From positions 12,810-18,145 of the forward strand of contig DNGI01000109.1 of assembly GCA_003486645.1 (NCBI GenBank): DNA of 5,336 bases, read 5' to 3'. Position numbers and translations under genes: made by a program. Source of the DNA: Cyanobacteria bacterium UBA11370 (GTDB lineage Bacteria; Cyanobacteriota; Cyanobacteriia; Cyanobacteriales; Coleofasciculaceae). Positions 1 through 5,336 of the stretch are shown here, piece by piece. The notes below the pieces were generated by a model that searched no databases, was not told the DNA's origin, and was given only the letters and a program-made list of their open reading frames with translations. Position 1 is the stretch's first letter; every line of letters starts with the position of its first letter.

Positions 1-26
1 TCCGTTACAACATCCGTTGCCAATGA
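1..26 (+). CDS. 3' end of an upstream gene, probably dndC (partial)
   Basis: Reading from base 3, the frame encodes RYNIRCQ and stops at TGA 24-26. This stop overlaps the dndD start codon as ATGA (23-26), the usual arrangement of translationally coupled genes in one operon. In known Dnd clusters dndC, encoding the PAPS-reductase-like sulfotransfer protein, lies directly before dndD, so dndC is the most likely identity. Seven residues cannot prove this. The overlap is seen directly; the identity is inferred from gene order. The dndD frame is itself open back to base 2, so a longer dndD with no overlap cannot be fully excluded. Confidence 0.4.
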
Positions 27-2008
27 TATTCCTCGAACTCGTCCTACAAAACTTTGGCCCTTACCTAGGGCGACAAATCATCAACCTCCGCCCCGAAACC
101 AATGACTCAACTCGCCCCATTATCCTACTTGGCGGCATGAATGGCGGTGGTAAAACTACCCTCATGGACGCTATTCGTCTCGCCCTTTATGGTTCTCGCG
201 CCCAATGTTCTACCAGAGGAAATTTAAGCTATAGTGATTTCCTTACCCAGTCCGTTAGCCGCAACACTCCACCTACCGAAAAAACCCGGATTGAATTAGC
301 CTTTGAAGTCATCCAAGACGACAAACCAACTATTTTGAGAATCGTCCGCTACTGGACAAAAGAACCCAAAGATGGGAAAGATACATTAGGCATTCTCCTC
401 GATGAAGAATGGCCTGATAAAGCCCTGGCAAATACCTGGGACGAATACATCGAAAACCTCCTTCCCCTAGGAATTTCTAACCTCTTTCTCTTCGACGGTG
501 AACAAGTCAAAGAACTTGCCGAACTTGAAACCCCACCTCCCCTTGTGATTGGTGCAATTCAATCCTTATTAGGTTTAGAATTAGCCGAACGACTTTCTGT
601 TGATTTAGATATTCTCGCCAGTCGTAAACGCAAAGAAATCGCCAACGCCAAAGAACTCGCTACTCTTGAAGAAATCGAACAAAAACTAACCTCTCAAAAA
701 GACGAACTCGACATCGCCACTCAAGAGTTAGCCGCCCTGGAAGCCCAGTTAAAACGTGCCGAAGAACAGCAGCGTTTAGCCTCAGAAAAATTCATTTATG
801 AAGGAGGTAAAATTGCTAGCGATCGCAGCCAACTCGAAACCCAATACAAAGAATTCACCACCCAGGTAGAAAAAGCGCGTCAAGAGATACGAGAATTAGC
901 CGCTGGTTCCTTGCCCCTTGCCTTAATTTCGCCGCTTCTGGAACAAGCTAAAGTCCAAGCTGACCAAGAAACTCGCCAGCACCAGGCAAAAATCGCACGA
1001 GATGTTTTAAAAGAGCGAGATCAGCGCCTTCTTAATTATATCAATAACTTGTCATTAACGTCTAAAAAAATTGACCAAATTAAATCATTCCTGGATACAG
1101 AAAACCAAGACTTAGAGCAAGAAATTGCCACCTATCAAGACCCTTGGTTAGCTGCCGATAACGAAGCCCTAACTAGCTTGGAGAACTTACTTAATTATGA
1201 ACTCAATACCAATAAATTTATAGCAAAACAAAAACAAGAAGACCTCAAAAACCTAGAAACTGAGATAGATTTCCTCGACCGACAAATCGCTACTGCTGCC
1301 TCACCCGAAGCCTATGAAGTCTTAGAAAAAGAAGTCAAACAAGCGCAAAAAGAACTTGCTCACGCCAAAGCTACCTACGAAACAGGGCATCGTCGCTGTG
1401 AGGAATTAAAACGAGCGATCGCCAAAACAAAAAACGAACTTGAAGACTATACTGAGGATAATATCAAACTCAAAAATAACCAACATCTTATTAATTCCGT
1501 TACTAAAATCCAACAAACCCTCAAACTCTTTCGTGAAAAATTAACTCTCAAAAAACTCAATAAATTAGAACTCGAAGTTACCGAATGTTTCCGCTATTTA
1601 TTGCACAAATCAGATTTAGTCCATCGCGTCGCTATTGATACCCATACTTTCAGTCTTTCTCTCTACGATCCTCAAGGGCAACCTGTCGCTAAACACCGCC
1701 TCTCTGCTGGCGAAAAACAATTACTTGCTATTGCCTTTTTATGGGGACTTGCCCGCGTTTCCGGACGGCATCTTCCTATCGCAATTGATACTCCTTTGGG
1801 GCGACTCGATTCTTCTCACCGTAATAACTTAGTCGAACGTTACTTCCCCACCGCTTCTCATCAAGTTATTCTACTTTCTACCGATACCGAAATTGGTAAA
1901 ACTGAATATGAACGCTTGAAAGAATTAGAGGCGATCGCCCAGGAATATCTTTTAAAATATAACTCCTCGGAAGGGCATACTGTAGTAGAACCCAGTTATT
2001 TTTGGTAA
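23..2008 (+). CDS. dndD: DNA phosphorothioation ATPase DndD (SMC/Rad50-like)
   Basis: DndD is the ATPase of the Dnd system, which replaces a non-bridging backbone oxygen of DNA with sulfur. It works with the cysteine desulfurase DndA/IscS, DndC and DndE, and is thought to supply ATP-driven DNA handling. Numbered from the ATG at 23 (661 aa), the sequence shows an N-terminal MIFLELVLQNFGPYLG strand typical of the family. Walker A GMNGGGKT lies at about 38-45 and a FLFDGEQ Q-loop-like motif at about 155-161. A long charged coiled coil spans about 190-510. The C-terminal lobe has the ABC signature LSAGEKQ (about 560-566), Walker B/D-loop LPIAIDTPLGRLDSSHR (about 584-600) and a LLSTDTE H-loop region, and the protein ends in YFW. 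No CxxC zinc hook is present in the coil. Length is normal for DndD and no frameshift is seen. ATG 23 is preferred over TTG 17 because it overlaps the upstream stop as ATGA. There is no clear Shine-Dalgarno, which fits translational coupling. An unrelated SMC-like ATPase is unlikely given the IDTPLGRLDS block. Confidence 0.93.
   Translation: MIFLELVLQNFGPYLGRQIINLRPETNDSTRPIILLGGMNGGGKTTLMDAIRLALYGSRAQCSTRGNLSYSDFLTQSVSRNTPPTEKTRIELAFEVIQDDKPTILRIVRYWTKEPKDGKDTLGILLDEEWPDKALANTWDEYIENLLPLGISNLFLFDGEQVKELAELETPPPLVIGAIQSLLGLELAERLSVDLDILASRKRKEIANAKELATLEEIEQKLTSQKDELDIATQELAALEAQLKRAEEQQRLASEKFIYEGGKIASDRSQLETQYKEFTTQVEKARQEIRELAAGSLPLALISPLLEQAKVQADQETRQHQAKIARDVLKERDQRLLNYINNLSLTSKKIDQIKSFLDTENQDLEQEIATYQDPWLAADNEALTSLENLLNYELNTNKFIAKQKQEDLKNLETEIDFLDRQIATAASPEAYEVLEKEVKQAQKELAHAKATYETGHRRCEELKRAIAKTKNELEDYTEDNIKLKNNQHLINSVTKIQQTLKLFREKLTLKKLNKLELEVTECFRYLLHKSDLVHRVAIDTHTFSLSLYDPQGQPVAKHRLSAGEKQLLAIAFLWGLARVSGRHLPIAIDTPLGRLDSSHRNNLVERYFPTASHQVILLSTDTEIGKTEYERLKELEAIAQEYLLKYNSSEGHTVVEPSYFW
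819..826. repeat. HIP1 octamer GCGATCGC (first of nine)
   Basis: This highly iterated palindrome occurs at 819-826, 1415-1422, 1931-1938, 2205-2212, 2999-3006, 3891-3898, 4172-4179, 4854-4861 and 5166-5173. That is about one per 590 bases. Copies occur in all the main genes except the DUF5615 toxin gene. HIP1 abundance is a hallmark of many cyanobacterial genomes and is the strongest taxonomic clue in the window. Confidence 0.9.
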
Positions 2009-2137
2009 CACAGCATTTTTAAGCATAAGGGTAACGTTACCGGATAAAGCTGTGGGATGAAGGGTCTGAATATTAGGGGAGTTAGAACCACCTAGGAAAG
2101 GTATTAACAATACAGCGATGATGAAATGACGTTTCAT
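1952..2137 (-). CDS. possible small secreted or membrane protein, antisense to the dndD 3' end
   Basis: A 61-codon ATG frame starts in the gap and ends inside the last 57 bases of dndD on the opposite strand. Its start MKRHFIIAVLLIPFLGG has the charged-then-hydrophobic pattern of a signal peptide or a single membrane anchor. Purine-rich sequence (GAAGGAAGAAAGGGAAAAG) lies just upstream of the ATG and could serve as a ribosome binding site. A TATAAT hexamer on the same strand at 2247-2252 could be a -10 element, but no good -35 is seen. The part after residue 20 is not recognised, and the last 19 codons are complementary to dndD codons, so the true gene may be a decayed remnant. It could also be chance. 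No function is assigned. Confidence 0.3.
   Translation of the reverse strand: MKRHFIIAVLLIPFLGGSNSPNIQTLHPTALSGNVTLMLKNAVLPKITGFYYSMPFRGVIF
2009..2054. repeat. nested inverted repeat after the dndD stop
   Basis: CACAGC at 2009-2014 pairs with GCTGTG at 2049-2054. Between them is a perfect 12-bp palindrome, GGTAACGTTACC (2030-2041). The structure begins at the first base after the dndD TAA and lies between convergent genes, so it may act as an RNA 3'-end structure or a protein-binding site. There is no GC-rich stem followed by a U-run, so it is not a standard intrinsic terminator. The repeats are seen directly; the role is unknown. Confidence 0.45.
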
Positions 2138-2320
2138 GTTGCTTTTCCCTTTCTTCCTTCTGCCCTCTATGTTGTGCCATCTTCTACTAGCAGATAGTTC
2201 TGATGCGATCGCTATTGACCTGAACCTTACTCAACCAAGCTACACTATTATAATTCCTAAGTTTTACATATATTTTTACGAACACCTACTTAATCCCTAA
2301 CCCTTTAAAACCACAACCGC
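2009..2320. other. convergent intergenic region
   Basis: This 312-base gap separates the stops of dndD (+) and the TPR gene (-). It holds the nested inverted repeat at 2009-2054, most of the possible small antisense gene (up to 2137), a short inverted repeat ATGAAA/TTTCAT at 2121-2137 over that gene's start codon, and one HIP1 octamer at 2205-2212. The stretch 2241-2290 is AT-rich with ATTATAAT at 2247-2254, which gives a -10-like hexamer on either strand. No reading frame here resembles dndE, and I see no convincing intrinsic terminator for either flanking gene. Confidence 0.6.
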
Positions 2321-4201
2321 TTATTCCATCAACTCCCGATACTTTACCAATAATTGCGGAATATAATCATACCCATCCACCCCAATCAGGGGAATAATTT
2401 TCCCTCGCAGTCCTGCTAACATCCCTCGAAATACTTCCACTCCCATTTGACCCTGCATAATCATCAACAAGCCAGCCGATTGTCGCCAATCCTCCGCGCC
2501 AATTTGTTCTAAAAGATATGCCCCTAAACTTCCTGTCAAAATTGCTTTTTCCCAATCTTGCAAACTGTAATACGCTTGTGCCAAATAAGCTAAATTAACC
2601 CCTTGAAGGTACAAATCACCGGAAAATTGAGCCGCTTGCCACCCTTGTTCTAAATAGACAATTGCCTCTTGAAATTGTTGAATTACTACATAAGCAATTC
2701 CCAAACTACTTAAACACAAGGCTTTACTTTGAGCATCCCCCACACGTTCTAATAATTTTCGTCCTTGTTCTAAATAATTAATTGCACTTTCATACACCTC
2801 TGATTCTACCTGTACCTGTTCCTTGGCTTGAAATACCTCGCTGTAACCTAAATTTGCCAGCGCATTCGCTTCCCCTAATTTATCGCCCGTTTGTCGAGCT
2901 AAAATTAACGCCCGTTGACTATAATTAATGGCTTCAGCATAATTTTTCTGAGCGACACAAATCCGACTTAAGTGATTAAAATTAGCAATTTCACAAACGC
3001 GATCGCCTTCCTGACGAGCAATTTCTAACGCTTGTTGATGAAAGGCAATTGCCCGATTATATTGACCCTGTGCCCGTTGAGAATAGCCTAATAAGGTTAG
3101 AATTCGGGCTTTTTCTTGAGTCCCTTCCACTCGTCGCAACGGTTCATCCAAATAATCCATTGCATTCCGCAACGAGTTCCCATTCAAGTTAGCAAAAACC
3201 CCCCCGTAAAGCGGGAAATAGTCCCGTTGAGCAAAGGTACGAAGAATTTGTAATGTCACCTGAAAACAACTTTCAACGAAGCAATCGCGTTGAGAAATAC
3301 TGGCTTGATTTAAGGCATTCGCTAATAGCGACCAAATCACAGCAAAGGCGATAAAGGTAGAAATCGAAAGCTTCGCTCCCATCTTGGAATCGTACACCCG
3401 TTGGTCAAACCACGCGACTAATCCTCGCTGCAAACATTGGAGAATTACCGTCAATTCTACCCAAGCATTCAGTTCTAAATTCGGTAAAGAATTAGCCCAT
3501 TCCTGTAACGATTGATTGTATGCTAGTGCTTGAAATAACGATTGAGGTAACGGACTATTTACTTTCTTCGCCCACAACATCCAAGGCCCCCGTTGATCGG
3601 GAGTTCCTTCAAATCCGATTGAACCTCGACTTTGATCATAAATCCAACTTACTAAGTCATTTTCTAATCGCCCCCAGGATGCCAAACCCGCGATAATTCC
3701 TTCTGATAATTGTTCAATTTCAGTCGTTAGATTGGTATCAGAATTTTGTTGTGCCCGTTGCTTTAAAATTTTGGCGAGTTGGGCGATTTGAGATAAGTTT
3801 AAAACTTGCTTTTGATTGGGGTCAATTGCCCGGATCAATGCGCTGAGGCGTTCAGCAGGTGGGGCGGAGATAATGGCTTGAGTAGCAGAGGCGATCGCAT
3901 CACTGACGCGATTTTGTTCCTGTACCCGTTGCCATTCACTACTAATTGTATTCAGCGCCCGTAGTGTCCGCATCGCTTTCGCTTGCTTAATTTCACTAAC
4001 AGGATTATCTACCTGTTGTTGAGTCGTATTAAGGGATTCTTCTAAACAACGTTCAAAGATTTCTCCTGTACCCGTGCTAACTCCAGATAGTAGCATTTGA
4101 TAGACCTGTTCTTTCGAGCGGATCTTTCCTTTGAGGGTAGCTTCGACGATTTCGTCGATCAGTTGAATATAGCGATCGCGCAATGGCAGATTATCCATCA
4201 T
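2321..4201 (-). CDS. TPR-repeat protein of a cyanobacterial type, function unknown
   Basis: The product is about 626 aa from ATG 4201 (or ATG 4198). The open frame continues to 4312 (663 aa), but the extra 37 residues run through a 7-bp tandem repeat and look like translated intergenic DNA, whereas a family-like N-terminus starts with RDRYIQLIDEIVEATLKG right after 4201. Residues about 1-360 are mostly helical with no domain I can name. A hydrophobic helix at about 280-299 (ISTFIAFAVIWSLLANAL) is probably buried, since there is no signal peptide, though one membrane pass is possible. Residues about 362-568 form roughly five 40-residue TPR-like units with A/G/Y positions (LGYSQRAQGQYNRAIAFHQQA, 21 residues, is shortened here to the core GQYNRAIAFHQQALEIA). 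The third unit carries an insertion of about 10 residues. TPRs imply a protein-binding scaffold. The gene lies downstream of the toxin-antitoxin cassette on the same strand with 151 bases between, so it probably has its own promoter. No catalytic motif is seen. Confidence 0.82.
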   Translation of the reverse strand: MMDNLPLRDRYIQLIDEIVEATLKGKIRSKEQVYQMLLSGVSTGTGEIFERCLEESLNTTQQQVDNPVSEIKQAKAMRTLRALNTISSEWQRVQEQNRVSDAIASATQAIISAPPAERLSALIRAIDPNQKQVLNLSQIAQLAKILKQRAQQNSDTNLTTEIEQLSEGIIAGLASWGRLENDLVSWIYDQSRGSIGFEGTPDQRGPWMLWAKKVNSPLPQSLFQALAYNQSLQEWANSLPNLELNAWVELTVILQCLQRGLVAWFDQRVYDSKMGAKLSISTFIAFAVIWSLLANALNQASISQRDCFVESCFQVTLQILRTFAQRDYFPLYGGVFANLNGNSLRNAMDYLDEPLRRVEGTQEKARILTLLGYSQRAQGQYNRAIAFHQQALEIARQEGDRVCEIANFNHLSRICVAQKNYAEAINYSQRALILARQTGDKLGEANALANLGYSEVFQAKEQVQVESEVYESAINYLEQGRKLLERVGDAQSKALCLSSLGIAYVVIQQFQEAIVYLEQGWQAAQFSGDLYLQGVNLAYLAQAYYSLQDWEKAILTGSLGAYLLEQIGAEDWRQSAGLLMIMQGQMGVEVFRGMLAGLRGKIIPLIGVDGYDYIPQLLVKYRELME

Positions 4202-4221
4202 AATTGGGATCTTCCCACTTT

Positions 4222-4245
4222 TTGTCCGTTGTCCGTTGTCTGTTG
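4222..4245. repeat. heptanucleotide short tandem repeat (STRR-like)
   Basis: Three head-to-tail copies of a 7-mer, TTGTCCG, TTGTCCG and TTGTCTG (4222-4242), are followed by a partial TTG. Short tandemly repeated heptamers of this kind are common in intergenic DNA of filamentous cyanobacteria. It lies 20 bases ahead of the preferred start of the TPR gene. In the extended frame it reads as ATDNGQRTK, a low-complexity peptide that argues against that longer start. Confidence 0.75.
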
Positions 4246-4323
4246 CTAAGACACTCTCCGTTAAGCTTGTTATCCAAGTTGCATACTCTAGGAGAGGATA
4301 GCTTGATGGCACGCTCAGGCATT

Positions 4324-4352
4324 ATTGTATTATTGCATTAATAGCATTTCAG
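4324..4352 (-). promoter_or_regulatory. candidate promoter of the TPR gene
   Basis: On the minus strand, CTGAAA (4347-4352, 4 of 6 matches to TTGACA) and TACAAT (4324-4329, 5 of 6 matches to TATAAT) are separated by exactly 17 bases. The element begins right after the toxin stop codon and would start transcription near 4317, giving a leader of about 115 nt that contains the tandem repeat. The region is AT-rich, so a chance match is possible. Confidence 0.33.
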
Positions 4353-4703
4353 CTAAAGAGGTATTTTAGCAATTCTATTAATCCATTCCTCTGGACTTGA
4401 TGCTGACCAAATTAAGATAAGTTCTGCAACAACAACCTCAATCGCTAGTTTTTTAGATATGATTAGAACCCCTGCACTTTGATGAAGCATGATAAACTCG
4501 GCAAAGTAGGCTGGCATTGTTTTGCGCTCATGGGTAACGAGAATACGTCCCTGTTGTGCTGCTAGTGCGAGTACTTCCTGATCGTTTAAGCCTTGTAATT
4601 TAGCAGTAGAGGCAGTTTGGCAATCAATACTGGGTTGCTGTCGTAAAAGTGCTGTCACAATTGCCTGGTTCAAATCAGCATCAGCTTGGTAGCGAATGCT
4701 CAC
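4353..4703 (-). CDS. DUF5615 PIN-like toxin of a type II toxin-antitoxin system
   Basis: This 116-aa protein resembles the DUF5615 PIN-like family, small predicted ribonucleases that act as toxins. Visible features are the N-terminal acidic YQADADLNQAI (5-15), LNDQEVLALAAQQGRILVTHERKTMP (the core NDQEVLALA is at 40-48, and VTHERKTMP at 56-64), and a hydrophobic C-terminal part with GVLIISK and EEWINRI. Acidic candidates for metal binding are D8/D10, D41/E43 and E59. Related proteins as I recall them carry THDRKTM, so E59 may be a conservative swap. The GTG start at 4701-4703 is used; the ATG one base upstream in another frame stops at once. The gene follows the DUF433 gene by 5 nt, with a GGGAG-type ribosome site inside the end of that gene. 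Together they form an antitoxin-then-toxin pair. RNase activity is inferred from the family. Confidence 0.8.
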   Translation of the reverse strand: MSIRYQADADLNQAIVTALLRQQPSIDCQTASTAKLQGLNDQEVLALAAQQGRILVTHERKTMPAYFAEFIMLHQSAGVLIISKKLAIEVVVAELILIWSASSPEEWINRIAKIPL

Positions 4704-4708
4704 ATTTT

Positions 4709-5029
4709 TCAGTTCTCCCTCTGTGCTTTAACTAATATCAGCTTTTGATACAAATCTGGGTCATCTGTTTGCAAAGGTTGAGGCATATTCTCAAATGCTG
4801 TCTCTTCTGCTAGAAGATAATTATCAATTTCTGCACGATTAGCCAAATAAAAAGCGATCGCACCGTAAACTTGTTCTAGGGTTAACAAGGGGAAAGACTG
4901 AATAATGCTTTCCGGAGAGAGCCCATTGCGGAAAGCATAGACAATCGAATCTAGAGAAATGCGGGAACCTGCAATCCAGTACCCCTGATGGCGATAATCT
5001 ACATAGACCTTAGCGGCTACAACTGCCAT
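4709..5029 (-). CDS. DUF433 antitoxin
   Basis: This 106-aa protein matches the DUF433 family, a winged-helix-like antitoxin domain usually paired with DUF5615 or VapC-like toxins. The family core is visible as YWIAGSRISLDSIVYAF (17-33), then GLSPESIIQSFP (36-47) and LTLEQVYGAIAFYLANR (49-65). The acidic C-terminal tail (about 70-95) is of the sort that wraps a toxin. It is expected to neutralise the DUF5615 protein encoded 5 nt downstream and may repress the operon by binding its promoter. ATG at 5027-5029 is the natural start. The ribosome site is weak, and the preceding small gene ends only 14 nt upstream, which suggests coupled expression. Confidence 0.83.
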   Translation of the reverse strand: MAVVAAKVYVDYRHQGYWIAGSRISLDSIVYAFRNGLSPESIIQSFPLLTLEQVYGAIAFYLANRAEIDNYLLAEETAFENMPQPLQTDDPDLYQKLILVKAQREN

Positions 5030-5043
5030 AGATTGATTTTTGA

Positions 5044-5280
5044 TCAGCCTGACTGAATTATATCGTGATTTGCCGCCAAGTTGCTCACTGATGCTGTCAA
5101 AGTTCCTAACAATGGCAATATCGGATCAGCTTGATCTGGGCTAGGCTGACTGACTAATTTGATTAGCGATCGCACGACCAATAGTTCTAATGAGATATTT
5201 AACTTCTGCGCTTGTTCTAATAATTGCTGCTGGAGTTCATCTGGTAACTTGATGACTAATTTTTTCCTTATAATTTCCAA
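5044..5280 (-). CDS. ribbon-helix-helix protein with VapB-like tail
   Basis: This is a 78-aa protein. Residues 7-13 (KLVIKLP) suit the DNA-contacting strand of a ribbon-helix-helix (CopG/Arc-like) fold. They are followed by helix DELQQQLLEQAQKL (14-27), the turn NIS and helix LELLVVRSLIKLV (31-43). The tail DPILPLLGTLTASVSN...NHD (52-73) resembles the toxin-binding tail of VapB antitoxins that precede PIN-domain VapC toxins. No vapC follows; the next gene, 14 nt on, is the DUF433 antitoxin. It may be an orphan antitoxin or the DNA-binding regulator of the three-gene unit. The start is TTG at 5278-5280, the only usual start codon between the upstream in-frame stop (near 5326) and the conserved strand; the ribosome site is poor. 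Confidence 0.68.
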   Translation of the reverse strand: MEIIRKKLVIKLPDELQQQLLEQAQKLNISLELLVVRSLIKLVSQPSPDQADPILPLLGTLTASVSNLAANHDIIQSG

Positions 5281-5336
5281 ATTACATAGACAACCTAAAA
5301 AACAGATTATTAAGATATAGCCAGTCTAAATGATTT

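Noticed and set aside
801..815. Perfect Shine-Dalgarno AAGGAGGT inside dndD followed by TTG
   Set aside because: The TTG is out of frame with dndD and opens only an 18-codon frame. The in-frame codon there is ATT, so an internal DndD start is unlikely.
1635..1832. 65-codon + strand frame inside dndD
   Set aside because: It lies in another frame over the conserved ATPase motifs and has no family features; it is a shadow of dndD.
2215..2254. TTGACC and TATAAT as a + strand promoter
   Set aside because: The spacing is about 28 bases, too long for a standard promoter, and no + strand gene follows.
2367..2555. 62-codon minus-strand frame inside the TPR gene
   Set aside because: It overlaps the clear TPR coding frame on the same strand and has low-complexity Gly/Ser content; it is a shadow.
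3202..3215. CCCCCGTAAAGCGGG hairpin
   Set aside because: It lies inside the TPR coding sequence without a following U-run, and is explained by codons.
23..4312. Both long open frames are 663 codons
   Set aside because: This is a coincidence of the longest-frame starts. The sequences are unrelated, and the preferred starts give 661 and 626 residues.
4320..4346. ATTATTG direct repeats resembling a short array
   Set aside because: Only two 7-bp copies in AT-rich DNA, with no spacers or regular units; this is not a CRISPR and is better explained by the promoter region.

Overview
The window looks like chromosomal DNA from a cyanobacterium. The octamer GCGATCGC, the highly iterated palindrome HIP1 of cyanobacterial genomes, occurs nine times in 5.3 kb (chance expectation is well below one). 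A heptanucleotide tandem repeat of the type common in filamentous cyanobacteria lies in front of one gene. The protein families also fit: a cyanobacterial-style TPR protein and a DUF433/DUF5615 toxin-antitoxin pair. A filamentous species is plausible but is an inference.

Left part (1-2008, + strand): the last codons of an upstream gene end in an ATGA overlap with a complete dndD. DndD is the SMC/Rad50-like ATPase of the DNA phosphorothioation (Dnd) system, so the upstream gene is probably dndC. No dndE and no dndFGH restriction genes follow dndD here. From 2009 to 2320 the dndD gene and the TPR gene converge. This gap holds a nested inverted repeat directly after the dndD stop and a possible small antisense gene with a signal-peptide-like N-terminus.

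Middle part (2321-4352, - strand): one long gene for a TPR protein with about five C-terminal TPR-like units and a long helical N-terminal region of unknown function. Its longest open frame runs through the tandem repeat. The better start is the ATG pair at 4201/4198, giving about 626 residues.

Right part (4353-5280, - strand): a compact three-gene cassette, transcribed towards the TPR gene. The order is a ribbon-helix-helix protein with a VapB-like tail, a DUF433 antitoxin, and a DUF5615 PIN-like toxin. Gaps are 14 and 5 nt. The first gene looks like a VapB antitoxin without its own VapC, so the unit has two antitoxin-like proteins and one toxin-like protein.

Overall this reads as an accessory/defence neighbourhood: DNA backbone modification on one strand, a toxin-antitoxin unit on the other, and a large TPR protein of unknown role between them.
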